Positions 32,066-41,403 are shown, numbered from the stretch's first letter. The stretch: DNA of 64,000 nt from Sphingomonadales bacterium (GCA_027489295.1 JAIYAA010000016.1:1-64000), one strand, 5' to 3'. Numbers and translations: made by a program. The notes: generated by a model from the letters alone, not told the origin.

Positions 32066-32094
32066 TTGATGATCAGTCAACGTTGACTTATCAT
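32066..32094 (+). promoter_or_regulatory. tail-tip promoter with operator 18 in the spacer
   Basis: TTGATG (32066-32071), 17 bp, TATCAT (32089-32094). Operator AGTCAACGTTGACT (32075-32088), a perfect palindrome, fills the spacer. The next gene starts at 32101. Confidence 0.7.
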
Positions 32095-32100
32095 TAGGGA

Positions 32101-32808
32101 ATGGTGACAGTCTATCAATCCGCGCAGAGCCTCAATCCGAAGGCCCGCATCGAGCTCTTCCGCCTCGACACCTCAAAGGTGGGCGGCGGAATGCTGTTCT
32201 TCGTCCAGGGCACGGATGCGAGCGAAGCGATCCGCTTTGGCGGGCAGGAATATCAGCCTGTCGATATCGAATTCGAGGGCCTCGAGGTCTCTGGCGCCGG
32301 CTCGCTGCCGACGCCGACGATCCGGCTTGCCAACACCGACGGCATTGCCCAGTCGGCCATCAACACCTGGGGCGATCTGCTGGGCTGTGAGCTGCGGCGT
32401 ATCCGCACCTTCAAGAACTTCCTCGACGGGCAGCCGGACGCCGATCCGACCGCCTTCTTCGGCCCTGATGTGTTCCTCGTCGAGCGCAAGGTGACGGAGA
32501 ACAACGTCTACATCGAGTGGGAGCTGTCAGCGGCCATCGACCAGGAGGGTAAGCGCGTGCCTGGCCGACAGGTCATCCGCGACACCTGCCTGTGGCGCTA
32601 TCGCTCCTGGACCGGCTCCAACTTCGACTACTCGCTCGCCCAGTGCCCATACACCGGCAACCAGGCCTACGACGTCAACAATCTGCCGACGACGCCCGAC
32701 AAGGACCGCCCGTCGCGCACGCTCTCTTGCTGCAAGACCCGGTTCGGCGAGAGCGCACCACTGCCGTTTGGCGGATTCCCCGGAGTTGGAAGGGTTCAAG
32801 GATCGTGA
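32101..32808 (+). CDS. minor tail protein L-like, 235 aa
   Basis: FRLDTSKVGGGMLFFVQGTD and four cysteines near the C-terminus (DTCLWRYRS, LAQCPYTG, LSCCKTR) fit lambda gpL, which binds an iron-sulphur cluster and is part of the tail tip. ATG at 32101 lies only 6 bp from the promoter -10, so leaderless or near-leaderless translation from that promoter, or use of read-through RNA, must be assumed. Confidence 0.8.
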   Translation: MVTVYQSAQSLNPKARIELFRLDTSKVGGGMLFFVQGTDASEAIRFGGQEYQPVDIEFEGLEVSGAGSLPTPTIRLANTDGIAQSAINTWGDLLGCELRRIRTFKNFLDGQPDADPTAFFGPDVFLVERKVTENNVYIEWELSAAIDQEGKRVPGRQVIRDTCLWRYRSWTGSNFDYSLAQCPYTGNQAYDVNNLPTTPDKDRPSRTLSCCKTRFGESAPLPFGGFPGVGRVQGS

Positions 32809-33545
32809 TGACGCCTGAGATCAAGAAGGCGGCGCAGGCCCATGCGCGCGCAGAATACCCCAAGGAGAGCTGCGGCCTCGTTGTCGCTGGCACCTATTAC
32901 CCCTGTCGCAACATCGCGGCCGATCCCGAGAATGACTTCGTCATCGATCCGACCGACCAGGTGCGCGCACTGTCGCACGGCACGCTCGAGATGGTCGTTC
33001 ACAGTCACCCGGACGGCCCGCTCGCACCAACCCGCACCGACATGGAAGGCCAGGTCAGGTCCGGCGTTGCCTGGGCGATCGTGCCGCTTGATGACGAACG
33101 CATGGGTGAGCCGCTGATCTGGGGTGGCGACACGCCGATCGAACCGCTGATTGGCCGCACCTTCGTTCACGGGATCTCCGACTGCTACAGCCTCATCAGG
33201 GACGTCTATCGGCTCGGCCGCGAAGGCTGCGCGAAGTTCGATGTCGAGTGGGTCTTCGATCCGATCGTGCTGCCGGAAGGCCCGCGCGACGACAACTGGT
33301 GGGATGCCGGCGAGGATCTCTACATCGACAATTTCGGCCCGGCCGGTTTCAAGCGCATCGCGTTTGAGGAAGCGCAGCCGGGTGATCTCTTCCTGTGCTC
33401 GATCCGCTCCGACAAGCTCAATCACGGTGGCCTGCTGCTGCCGAACAACCTGATCCTGCACCATCTGCCGGCGCGACCCTCGAGGCGCGAGCCTGCGGGT
33501 ATCTGGGCGCGGCAGGCAGATATGTGGCTCCGCTATGCTGCGTAA
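32808..33545 (+). CDS. tail assembly protein K-like: JAB/MPN plus NlpC/P60, 245 aa
   Basis: Start at 32808 overlaps the L stop. N-terminal JAMM/MPN metalloprotease-like domain (AEYPKESCGLVV, then HSHPDGPLAPTRTD) followed by an NlpC/P60 peptidase domain with catalytic Cys in GISDCYSLIRDVY and His in LNHGGLLL. This two-domain design is the lambda gpK type, involved in tail-tip assembly and wall penetration. Confidence 0.85.
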   Translation: MTPEIKKAAQAHARAEYPKESCGLVVAGTYYPCRNIAADPENDFVIDPTDQVRALSHGTLEMVVHSHPDGPLAPTRTDMEGQVRSGVAWAIVPLDDERMGEPLIWGGDTPIEPLIGRTFVHGISDCYSLIRDVYRLGREGCAKFDVEWVFDPIVLPEGPRDDNWWDAGEDLYIDNFGPAGFKRIAFEEAQPGDLFLCSIRSDKLNHGGLLLPNNLILHHLPARPSRREPAGIWARQADMWLRYAA

Positions 33546-34149
33546 TATTCACCTGCACGGCAACCTCGGTGAGGAATTCGGGAGCTGTCATCGGCTCGAC
33601 GTCCAGACGGCCAGCGAGGCTATCCGCGCGCTCTGCATGCAGATGAAGGGTCTCGAGCACGCCATTCGGGCGGGCGAGTTCCATGTCGTGCGCGGTGCAG
33701 ACGTCGATAGCGGCTTCGACATTGGTGACGAGGAATCGATTGTCGCTTTCAATCTCGGCCAGGGCGACCTGCACATCGTTCCCGTAATTGCCGGCTCCAA
33801 GCGGGGCGGGCTGCTCAAGATCGTTCTGGGTGTCGTCCTGATCGGCGCTGCTTTCGCCTTTGCGCCGGCCGCAGGTGGTCTCGGCGCTGCGATCGGCGGG
33901 GGAGGGGGCATGCTGGGCAGCTTCACCTACGGCAACCTCGCAATGGTCGGTGTCGCTCTCGTTGCAGCCGGCGCCTCGCAGCTCCTCGCGCCTGAAGCTG
34001 ACGATGAGGAGAAGAAGGAAAGCTACCTCTTCGGTGGTCCAGGCAATTCCTACACCCAGGGCAACCCGGTGCCTCTCGTCTACGGCGAAGTAATCACGGG
34101 CGGACAGATGGCATCCGGTGGCCTCGATATCGAGCAGTTGGAGAACTGA
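33535..34149 (+). CDS. tail assembly protein I-like, 204 aa
   Basis: N-terminal ubiquitin-like domain (IHLHGNLGEEFGSCHRLDVQ) and two glycine/alanine-rich hydrophobic segments (about 95-145), as in lambda gpI. It lies between K and J and overlaps K by 11 bp. Probably assists gpJ assembly rather than staying in the virion. Confidence 0.8.
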   Translation: MLRNIHLHGNLGEEFGSCHRLDVQTASEAIRALCMQMKGLEHAIRAGEFHVVRGADVDSGFDIGDEESIVAFNLGQGDLHIVPVIAGSKRGGLLKIVLGVVLIGAAFAFAPAAGGLGAAIGGGGGMLGSFTYGNLAMVGVALVAAGASQLLAPEADDEEKKESYLFGGPGNSYTQGNPVPLVYGEVITGGQMASGGLDIEQLEN

Positions 34150-34150
34150 T

Positions 34151-37100
34151 ATGGGCATTCACGATCAGAACCTCATTCGAGGCTCCAAGGGCGGTGGCAA
34201 GGGTAAAGGCGGTGGTGGGCAGGATGCCGACAACACGCTGCGCTCAAAAGCGCGCGCCCGTTGGGTCGAGATCATCTCTGAAGGCCCCTGCGAAGGTCTC
34301 GTCGGTGGAGAAAAGGGGCTCTACTACGAGCAGACGCCCGTTCAGAACGCTGACGGCTCCTTCAACTTCGACAACGTCATCTGGGAGCAGCGCACCGGCC
34401 TGCCGGATCAGGCGCACCTGAACGGTCATCCGACCGTCGAGACGCTGCGCCAGGTCGAAGTGCAGGTGAAGCAGAAGCTCGGCCCGGTCCAGCGCACGAT
34501 CTCCGAACAGAACGGTGATGCCGTCCGCGTCATCATGCGCATTCCAGCACTCGCGTTTCAGGACAAGAAAGACGGCTCGATCAAGACGACGAGCCTCTCC
34601 TATCAGATCGAGGTGCGCGGTTCGAACGGCTCCTGGCAGGTGGCGCACATCGAGCACCTGAACAACCAGAAGACCACCTCTGCCGTCCAGCGCGCCCATC
34701 GCATTCCGCTGCCCCTCGGTGGCCACCCGTGGGATCTGCGTGTCGTGCGCCTGACGCAGGACAGCGAAGACGAACGCCTCGCCAATGATCTCTGGTGGGA
34801 GAGCTACACGGTCCTCGTCGAGGGCAAGTTCACCTATCCGCATACCGCGGTCGTCGCGCAGGAGGTCAACGCCGAGGACATGGGTCAGTCGATCCCGGCG
34901 CGTGCCTATCGCTGGCGCGGCCTGAAGACGCTTGTCCCGTCGAACTATGATCCGATCGCCCGCACCTATACCGGCCTGTGGGACGGCACCTTCAAGACGG
35001 CCTGGCACAACAATCCGGTCTGGGTCTTCTACGATATCCTGACCAACAACCGCTATGGCCTCGGTGAGTTCGTCAACCCGGCGATCGTCGACAAGTGGTC
35101 GCTCTATGCGATCTCCCAGTATTGCGACCAGATGATCCCGTCGGGCTTCAAGAATGCCGACACGGGCGCGATCATCTATGAGCCCCGCTATACCTTCAAC
35201 GGCGTGATCAACAGCCGCGAGGAAGCCTACAAGGTTCTCCAGCAGATCACGACGACCTGGCGCGGCATGGCCTTCTGGTCGCTCGGCCAGGTCTGGGCAA
35301 CTGCTGACATGCCGGCTGACCCGTTCAAGCTGGTGACGCCGGCCAATACCATCAAGAACGAGTTCAACTACTCGGGCACAGCGATGAAGGCGCGCCACTC
35401 GGTAGCCCTCGTCACCTGGACAGATCCGAACGACTTCTACAACGCTGCCGTCGAGGTCGTGATCAACGACGAGATGCTGCAGCGCTACGGCTGGCGTGAG
35501 AAGAAGGTCGATCTCATCGGCTGCACCTCGCGTGGTCTTGCACACCGCTATGGCAAGTGGGTGCTCGACATTGAGCAGCACGAGACTGAAACGGTCGAAT
35601 ACCTCGCGTCCTGGGATCACGTTGACGTGCGCCCGGGCCATATCATTGCGATCGCCGACCCGCACAAGGCGCAGGTTCGCCTGGGTGGCCGTCTGAAGAT
35701 GGCGACTGCCCTGTCGGTCCTCCTCGACTTCCCCTTTGCGGCCAAGCCGAACGAGACCTATTCGATCTACTGCACCTTGCCGTCGGGTATCGTCGAGAAG
35801 CGCGAGATCGAGGCTTTCGCCGAAGAGACTGTCGATGCCGATGGGAATGTCGCGTATCTGCGTGTCGACCTGAAGGAGGAGCTGTCTGCGGTTCCGGACG
35901 TCAACTCTGTCTGGGTGATCACCGGCTCTGACATCGCGCCGCGCCAGTATCGCGTTATCGCGAACAAGGAAGAGGAAAAGAACAAGTTCCGGATCACCGC
36001 GCTCTTCCACGATCCGACCAAATACGCCCGCGTCGAGCAGGGGCTGAATTTCGACCCGCCGACTTATTCGCGGCCGACCGTGATCTCGCGTGCGCCGGTT
36101 AATCTGAAGTGCATCGAGCGCTCCTATCTGCTGAACGGGCAGGACCGCTCGACCGTCACTTTCTCGTGGGAAAACCCGGAAGACTTCAAGACCCGTGAAT
36201 ACGAGGTCGCGATCCTGTCGCCGACCCGCGGCTACTATGTCGTTGGCCTTACCGGCAACACCTTCGTCGACATCGAAGACCTGATCCCGGGCGAATACAC
36301 CTTCTACGTCACGGCGATCAGCTATGCGGCTGTGCGCTCGCGCCAGGCAAACCTTGTCTACGAGGTCGCCGGCTGGGGCCTGGCAGCCGCTCCGATCGTT
36401 CAGGAAGTGCATCTCCTCGGTGGCACGGGCAACGAGTTCTCCGGGCGCGACGTGCGCATCGGCTGGACCAATGGCTTCCCGGGTGCAAGCGATCCGACGG
36501 CGATCAATGGCTCGATTGACGAGCGCTACAGCCCGTTCTTCGATCGCAACACCATCACGGTGTTCGACACCAATACGAACAGCCAGCTCGGGGTCTACTC
36601 CTCGCGCAGTGGCGAGTTCATCTACAGCTTCGAAATGAACCGCTCTGACAACCAGCTCGCCGGTCGCCCGCCGTCGCGCTCCCTGCGCTTCGAGGTATCG
36701 GTATCCGACACCTTCGGCCGCACGTCGGCGCCGGTCAGCCTTGCTGTCACCAACCCGCTTCCGGCTGCGTTCAATCCCGATTTCTTCGTCGCGGATCGCA
36801 ACATTCATCTGGCATGGTCCTCGCCCGTCGACAGCGATTTCGCCGGCGTGCTGATCTGGATCGAGACCAATGAGACCTTTGATCCTTATGCGACCGAGCC
36901 GAAGTTTGATGGGGCAGGGGGTGTCTTCGTCTTCGCGGGCGAGCCACTCACCCAGTATTTCGTCCGCGTCGCCGCTTATGACGCCTTCGGCAAGACCGAC
37001 CTGAATATCTCGCCTGCGATTGAAGTTCGCACGCAGACGCCCTTTGATATGGAGCCGCCCGAGATCCCGACGGGTCTTGTTGCCGTTTCGTCCTTCGATG

Positions 37101-38473
37101 CAAATGGTGATGTCGTCGCGATCGCATCCTGGGACGCGAATACCGACGAGGATATCTCGCACTACGAAGTGCAGGTCAGCGAGAACAACGGTGGCTGGGT
37201 CGGCATCACCACGTCGCAGACCTCGCATAGCTGGAAGGTTCGCCCGGGCGTGAGCCTGAAGTTCCGCGTCTGTGCGGTCGACAAGACCAACAACTACTCG
37301 CTGTTCTCGGACGAAGTGGCGATCACCGCAGCGCTTGACGACGTCGCGCCTGGCATCCCGCAGGATCCATTTGCGCAGGGCCTGTTCCGCTCCATCTGGA
37401 TTGGCTTTGAGCCAGTCATCGACAGCGATCTCGCCTTCTACGAGATCGAGGCGACACGCAACGGTCTGGCCGAGATCCTCGCCTTCAGCGCATCGCCAGC
37501 CGTTCATTCGAACCTCGGTGTAGGCGAGAGCTGGCAGTATCGTATCCGTGCGGTCGACACGTCCGGCAATCGTTCGGACTGGAGCGATGTCGTCAGTGCG
37601 ACGGTCGGCGCCATCAATCCCGGCGATCTGCCGCCCGACGCCTTGATCTCGAGCTTTGCCCTGATCGACCAGGCCTTCATTGAGAGCGCCCAGATCGTCG
37701 AGATGGATGCGGCCAAGATCAAGGCAGGCTCGATCATGTCGGGATCGGTCGTCGTATCGACCTCGGCCGGCAACGTGCCGCTCGAGGACGTCGGTGGCGA
37801 CCCGGCCAACCGCATCAACCAGGGCTCGACGTTGATCGAGCCAGGCAAGATCAAGATCGCCGGCTCGACCACGCTGACCAGCCTGTTCGCGGGCCCTGAT
37901 ATGACCGAGATCGACGGTGGCAAGGTTGCGGCCAACTCGATCAAGGCCAACTCGCTCGTCATCGGCGGGCGCAACATCTCCGTGTCGGGCGTGGTCTTCG
38001 AACACAATGCGCCCGTGGCCAATCGCGTCACCTGGACGGCCGGCTCGATCACCTTCGTCGATGACGACGGGATCACCAAGACGATCGCGATCAATGCGGG
38101 CAGCAGCGGGCTCTGGACGGCCGGCACCATGTATCTCTACTGGCGCAAGGGACAGTCGACGCTTGAGATCTCGACGGCGACTGGCGTCGCTTTCGGGGCC
38201 GATCGCGTTGTGCTGGCGACCTACCAGGGCGGCGTCGATCTTAATGCCAATTTCGGCCGCACCATCGTTGATGGCTCCAACATCAAGACGGGCTCGATCG
38301 AGGCACAGCAGCTCAAGGTGGCATCGGTCACGGCTGACCGGATGAACGTCACGTCGCTGTCGGCGATCTCTGCCAATATCGGCACAATCGTTTCTGGTCT
38401 GCTGCGGTCGAACGACAACAAAATGCGGATCGACCTCGACAACCGATTCATTCTGATTTCGGACAACACTTGA
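34151..38473 (+). CDS. central tail tip/host-specificity protein J-like, 1440 aa
   Basis: MGIHDQNLIRGSKGGGKGKGG start with GGAGAACTGAT upstream. The J core occupies roughly the first 600 residues (EGPCEGLVGGEKGLYYEQTPVQ), followed by several fibronectin-type III-like modules (about 650-1170, VSFSWENPEDF and SYAAVRSRQ types) and a C-terminal DUF1983-like triple-stranded region. It forms the trimeric tip that binds the receptor and is the main adsorption determinant besides the fibres. Confidence 0.9.
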   Translation: MGIHDQNLIRGSKGGGKGKGGGGQDADNTLRSKARARWVEIISEGPCEGLVGGEKGLYYEQTPVQNADGSFNFDNVIWEQRTGLPDQAHLNGHPTVETLRQVEVQVKQKLGPVQRTISEQNGDAVRVIMRIPALAFQDKKDGSIKTTSLSYQIEVRGSNGSWQVAHIEHLNNQKTTSAVQRAHRIPLPLGGHPWDLRVVRLTQDSEDERLANDLWWESYTVLVEGKFTYPHTAVVAQEVNAEDMGQSIPARAYRWRGLKTLVPSNYDPIARTYTGLWDGTFKTAWHNNPVWVFYDILTNNRYGLGEFVNPAIVDKWSLYAISQYCDQMIPSGFKNADTGAIIYEPRYTFNGVINSREEAYKVLQQITTTWRGMAFWSLGQVWATADMPADPFKLVTPANTIKNEFNYSGTAMKARHSVALVTWTDPNDFYNAAVEVVINDEMLQRYGWREKKVDLIGCTSRGLAHRYGKWVLDIEQHETETVEYLASWDHVDVRPGHIIAIADPHKAQVRLGGRLKMATALSVLLDFPFAAKPNETYSIYCTLPSGIVEKREIEAFAEETVDADGNVAYLRVDLKEELSAVPDVNSVWVITGSDIAPRQYRVIANKEEEKNKFRITALFHDPTKYARVEQGLNFDPPTYSRPTVISRAPVNLKCIERSYLLNGQDRSTVTFSWENPEDFKTREYEVAILSPTRGYYVVGLTGNTFVDIEDLIPGEYTFYVTAISYAAVRSRQANLVYEVAGWGLAAAPIVQEVHLLGGTGNEFSGRDVRIGWTNGFPGASDPTAINGSIDERYSPFFDRNTITVFDTNTNSQLGVYSSRSGEFIYSFEMNRSDNQLAGRPPSRSLRFEVSVSDTFGRTSAPVSLAVTNPLPAAFNPDFFVADRNIHLAWSSPVDSDFAGVLIWIETNETFDPYATEPKFDGAGGVFVFAGEPLTQYFVRVAAYDAFGKTDLNISPAIEVRTQTPFDMEPPEIPTGLVAVSSFDANGDVVAIASWDANTDEDISHYEVQVSENNGGWVGITTSQTSHSWKVRPGVSLKFRVCAVDKTNNYSLFSDEVAITAALDDVAPGIPQDPFAQGLFRSIWIGFEPVIDSDLAFYEIEATRNGLAEILAFSASPAVHSNLGVGESWQYRIRAVDTSGNRSDWSDVVSATVGAINPGDLPPDALISSFALIDQAFIESAQIVEMDAAKIKAGSIMSGSVVVSTSAGNVPLEDVGGDPANRINQGSTLIEPGKIKIAGSTTLTSLFAGPDMTEIDGGKVAANSIKANSLVIGGRNISVSGVVFEHNAPVANRVTWTAGSITFVDDDGITKTIAINAGSSGLWTAGTMYLYWRKGQSTLEISTATGVAFGADRVVLATYQGGVDLNANFGRTIVDGSNIKTGSIEAQQLKVASVTADRMNVTSLSAISANIGTIVSGLLRSNDNKMRIDLDNRFILISDNT

Positions 38474-38489
38474 CGGGGCAGGGGTGATC

Positions 38490-38503
38490 AATCATTATTG
38501 ACT
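38490..38503. promoter_or_regulatory. palindromic operator 19 (AATCATTATTGACT)
   Basis: Immediately before the ATG at 38505, between J and the small fibre paralogues. Confidence 0.55.
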
Positions 38504-38504
38504 G

Positions 38505-38954
38505 ATGGCTAACCGAACGATTTTGGGTGCATTTGATGGGACATACGTGCTCCGGACCTCACGGCCCGGGGCCGACGTCATGGATCCGAATTTGCCGCCT
38601 GAGCTGGTTTCGTTTGACTCGCGCTGGTCTTCCGTCGCTCGAGTGATCAGCAGTGGGACGTTTCAGATGCATCTGCAATATGTGGACATGCTTGGAACGC
38701 TTTGGCAGGGAACGTTCTATACGGCTCCTCGACTTAGTCAGCCGCCTTACGTTGTTCTGCAGGCCCGCGCCGAGCATTTCGGCAATATCTTTGCCTCTGG
38801 TATCGAAGTCGGCGATGTTCTGTCAGGTGGATACAACGCGCCGTCCGGCCAGATCAATATCAGTGCATCTTCGATTTGGGTTCCCGATAATGGCGTTCGA
38901 CACAATGGCACCCCATGGGGCTACTGCCGCTATTATGTTTTGGCGGCGCCATGA
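38505..38954 (+). CDS. small tail-fibre-like protein, paralogue 1, 149 aa
   Basis: Begins MANRTILGAFDGTYVLRTSR and is beta-rich to the end. The first 25 residues align with the next two genes (MTNRVLFGERNNNYGLWISK; MTNRVLLNTNGLKVSAPGKD), so the three are tandem paralogues with diverged distal parts. Position after J suggests tail-tip accessory or receptor-binding proteins. Lower GC and less biased codon use than J suggest recent acquisition. Confidence 0.7.
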   Translation: MANRTILGAFDGTYVLRTSRPGADVMDPNLPPELVSFDSRWSSVARVISSGTFQMHLQYVDMLGTLWQGTFYTAPRLSQPPYVVLQARAEHFGNIFASGIEVGDVLSGGYNAPSGQINISASSIWVPDNGVRHNGTPWGYCRYYVLAAP

Positions 38955-39343
38955 CCAACAGAGTGCTATTTGGTGAACGCAACAACAATTATGGTTTGTG
39001 GATCTCGAAACCAGGTTTCGACGTCCTGCAGCCGCTGACCAGCGATCAACTGCTCTTCGATACGTCGATCAAGCTTGGACAGATCGTCCAAGCCGGCACT
39101 GTCGCGCTGCCTACTTCCTTCGCTCCGGTGGAGATTGACATTGTCGACCTCGGTTTTCGGCCGATGGTGCGAACCTGGGTTGCCGGCTACGCCTATGTAG
39201 CCATGACTTATCTCAGCAACACCAGAATTCGATTTTCGGTGTCGCCCGGATCACCGGGCATCTACACCCAGCAGATCGTTCGCATCGAAGAATATGCGTC
39301 GCCGTATATCCTTTACCAGGTGTGGGCTTTGGAGTCGCTATGA
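38951..39343 (+). CDS. small tail-fibre-like protein, paralogue 2, 130 aa
   Basis: ATGA overlap with paralogue 1. Beta-rich, with a C-terminus ending in an aromatic strand (PYILYQVWALESL) comparable to paralogue 3 (IQYVVWNFSQ). Likely a tip-associated adhesin variant. Confidence 0.7.
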   Translation: MTNRVLFGERNNNYGLWISKPGFDVLQPLTSDQLLFDTSIKLGQIVQAGTVALPTSFAPVEIDIVDLGFRPMVRTWVAGYAYVAMTYLSNTRIRFSVSPGSPGIYTQQIVRIEEYASPYILYQVWALESL

Positions 39344-39723
39344 CAAACAGAGTTCTGCTGAACACCAATGGCCTGAAGGTCTCTGCGCCCGGCAAGGACG
39401 TTTTGACCGCGCTCAAGAACGAGCTCCAGTTCTCTTCAGATTGGGGGTCATTGCGACCCTACATGACCGGACAGGCCTCGCCACCTCGAGGCTCAACCTT
39501 CACGGTCAATTTCGGCAAGACCTTCACCAACAGCATCCCTCTTGTGAGCGTCTTTCTCTACGGCTCCGTTTATGGCCCAGAGTTCGGAGGGGCGTTCTAC
39601 ACCCTTGGCTACGGAGGGCCGTCTTTTGCCGGCTATTCAATAACTAGGTCTTCTTTCACCCTGATCCTCGATTCGCAGCAGGATTATCTCATTCAATACG
39701 TCGTGTGGAACTTTAGCCAATGA
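39340..39723 (+). CDS. small tail-fibre-like protein, paralogue 3, 127 aa
   Basis: Starts by ATGA overlap with paralogue 2; same N-terminal motif. Glycine/tyrosine-rich middle (GAFYTLGYGGPSFAGYS). Overlaps the next gene by ATGA, so all are one unit. Confidence 0.7.
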   Translation: MTNRVLLNTNGLKVSAPGKDVLTALKNELQFSSDWGSLRPYMTGQASPPRGSTFTVNFGKTFTNSIPLVSVFLYGSVYGPEFGGAFYTLGYGGPSFAGYSITRSSFTLILDSQQDYLIQYVVWNFSQ

Positions 39724-40115
39724 TCATCGAATACACGCCTGCGGGCCAAATCACCCACATCATCAACGATCCTGTTCCTGAGACTGTCATTGCAGGTATG
39801 CGAGAGCGCGGTTCGACCTTCATTGAAACGCCGATTGGTCAGCAGGTGGATATCTCGAAGGACTACGTTGCCGAGGGCGCGATCCACTCACGCCCTACGA
39901 TCGATATCGAGAAGACCTACCAGGCTCCGGTGGGCGCTGAAATCGTAATTGCAGGTCTTCCGCTGAATTGTCGTTGCATCATCGATGGTCAGGAAATCGT
40001 CGTTCCGGACGGTGAGCTCATCCTCGAAAGTGATCACCCGGCGACCTACGGCGTGCTGATCGACCATTTCCCTTATCTCCGTGTGTATTCCGAGGTGACG
40101 TTCCATGCGGCTTAA
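39720..40115 (+). CDS. hypothetical tail-associated protein, 131 aa
   Basis: Unknown; MIIEYTPAGQITHIINDPVP resembles the start of small tail-fibre-linked proteins that describe an attachment peptide. One CRCII segment near residue 84. ATGA overlap upstream. Confidence 0.6.
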   Translation: MIIEYTPAGQITHIINDPVPETVIAGMRERGSTFIETPIGQQVDISKDYVAEGAIHSRPTIDIEKTYQAPVGAEIVIAGLPLNCRCIIDGQEIVVPDGELILESDHPATYGVLIDHFPYLRVYSEVTFHAA

Positions 40116-40488
40116 ACTTGAGAAGGATCTCACGTCGCTGAAAAGCGCAAAACTCGCACAGATCGACGCTGACGCGCTCCGTGAGCTTCAGCGCTATCGT
40201 TCGTCGTCTGACTTCGCCCTCGCTGTCTACGCGCGCAAGCGTGACGAACTGAGCGCGTTCGACGCAGGTGAGACGAGCGCTGAACGTCTGGCCGTCATGC
40301 ACGCAGAAGCAGAAGCGACAGGCCGCTCGATTTCGGAGCTGGCAGAGGTGTGGCGTCAGATGATCCGTGCCGAGGATCAAGCCGTGCCGATGATCGAAGC
40401 GCGGCGCCAGGTGTTGCGACAGGCAATCCACGAAGCCGTCACGGAGCCGCAGATCGAGCGGATCATGGCCGAGGCGACCTGGAACTAG
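40105..40488 (+). CDS. possible tail-fibre assembly chaperone, 127 aa
   Basis: All-helical, charged (LKLEKDLTSLKSAKLAQIDA), ending MAEATWN. Small helical proteins after fibre genes are often fibre assembly chaperones, so this role is inferred from place and composition only. Confidence 0.55.
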   Translation: MRLKLEKDLTSLKSAKLAQIDADALRELQRYRSSSDFALAVYARKRDELSAFDAGETSAERLAVMHAEAEATGRSISELAEVWRQMIRAEDQAVPMIEARRQVLRQAIHEAVTEPQIERIMAEATWN

Positions 40489-40518
40489 AAAGGGGTGGAT
40501 TTGCCTGTGCGCCTCTGC

Positions 40519-40539
40519 CATAATAAGTCAATACTGACT
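40519..40539 (+). promoter_or_regulatory. extended -10 promoter with operator 20 at the start site
   Basis: TGCCATAAT gives an extended -10 (CATAAT, 40519-40524), followed by operator AGTCAATACTGACT (40526-40539). It would start the lysis gene transcript (40566 onward). Confidence 0.6.
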
Positions 40540-40565
40540 GCACACCCAACGACAGGCAAGGTATC

Positions 40566-40901
40566 ATGGCAAGCGAGCCCCTCTCCATCACGCGCTACCA
40601 GGCGATCGTCGCCATCGTTGTCGGCTGCATCACCATTGCGACCTTCATCTCGACGGTCTTCGGCTACTTCAAGGCCGGCGAGCTGAAGGATCTTCAGCAG
40701 GACATTCGTATCGGCACGGCCGAAACCAACCTCGGCGAGGTCAAGGAGACCATGAAGGATCTCACCGCCGAAACCCGCGAGCTGACGAAGGTCATGGTTC
40801 GTCTGACGACCGTGATCGAGGGCAAGCCGGTCTCTGATCGCGCGCAGCTTGAGCGTCCGCTCTTTCCTCCGATGAGCATCATCGGCACCCGCGTCGAATA
40901 A
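40566..40901 (+). CDS. single-span membrane protein with coiled coil, 111 aa
   Basis: One membrane segment at about residues 12-34 (AIVAIVVGCITIATFISTVFG), then an amphipathic coiled coil (DLQQDIRIGTAETNLGEVKE) and a Pro-rich end. First gene of the lysis cluster, so a holin or antiholin candidate; type III-like topology would fit. Confidence 0.6.
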   Translation: MASEPLSITRYQAIVAIVVGCITIATFISTVFGYFKAGELKDLQQDIRIGTAETNLGEVKETMKDLTAETRELTKVMVRLTTVIEGKPVSDRAQLERPLFPPMSIIGTRVE

Positions 40902-40911
40902 GGAGCATCCG

Positions 40912-41403
40912 ATGAAGACAGGTCTTTCCTGGCTCGACACCGCCTATTCGCTGGTTGGCGAACGCGAGATTCCCGGCCCCAAGCACAATCCGCTCATTCT
41001 CAAGATGTGGCAGTCCATCAAGTCGGGCTGGTTCAAGGATGACGAGACGCCATGGTGCGCCGGCTATGTCGGTTATTGCCTCGAGGAAAACGGCATCAAG
41101 TCGACCCGCTCGGCAGCCGCGCGCTCCTATGAGAGCTTCGGCGTCAAGCTGACCCGTCCGGCCGTCGGCTGCATCGTCGTCTTCAGCCGCAAGGGCGGCG
41201 GGCATGTCGGCTTCGTAGTCGGCAAGGATCGCTTCGGCAATCTCATGGTTCTCGGCGGCAACCAGGGCAACATGGTGAAGATCTCGCCGTTCAGCCTCGA
41301 TCGCGTCACCGCCTATCGCTGGCCCTCGATCTGGCCTGCAGAGCATCGCTTCGACCTGCCGGTTCTCAACAGCGACGGAAAGGTTTCGACCGATGAAGCT
41401 TGA
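40912..41403 (+). CDS. endolysin, TIGR02594/CHAP-like peptidoglycan hydrolase, 163 aa
   Basis: WLDTAYSLVGEREIPGPKHN and PWCAGYVGYCLEE (catalytic Cys49) with GHVGFVVG (His98) fit the TIGR02594 family of cysteine/histidine amidases or peptidases. No signal peptide, so it needs a holin to reach the wall. Between two membrane proteins, as expected for a lysis cassette. Confidence 0.85.
   Translation: MKTGLSWLDTAYSLVGEREIPGPKHNPLILKMWQSIKSGWFKDDETPWCAGYVGYCLEENGIKSTRSAAARSYESFGVKLTRPAVGCIVVFSRKGGGHVGFVVGKDRFGNLMVLGGNQGNMVKISPFSLDRVTAYRWPSIWPAEHRFDLPVLNSDGKVSTDEA

Noticed and set aside
34244..38491. 1415-aa open frame on the minus strand opposite gene J
   Set aside because: A shadow of GC-rich codon bias; the plus-strand J-like protein is clear, and the antisense translation is Arg/Asp/Val-rich without domains.
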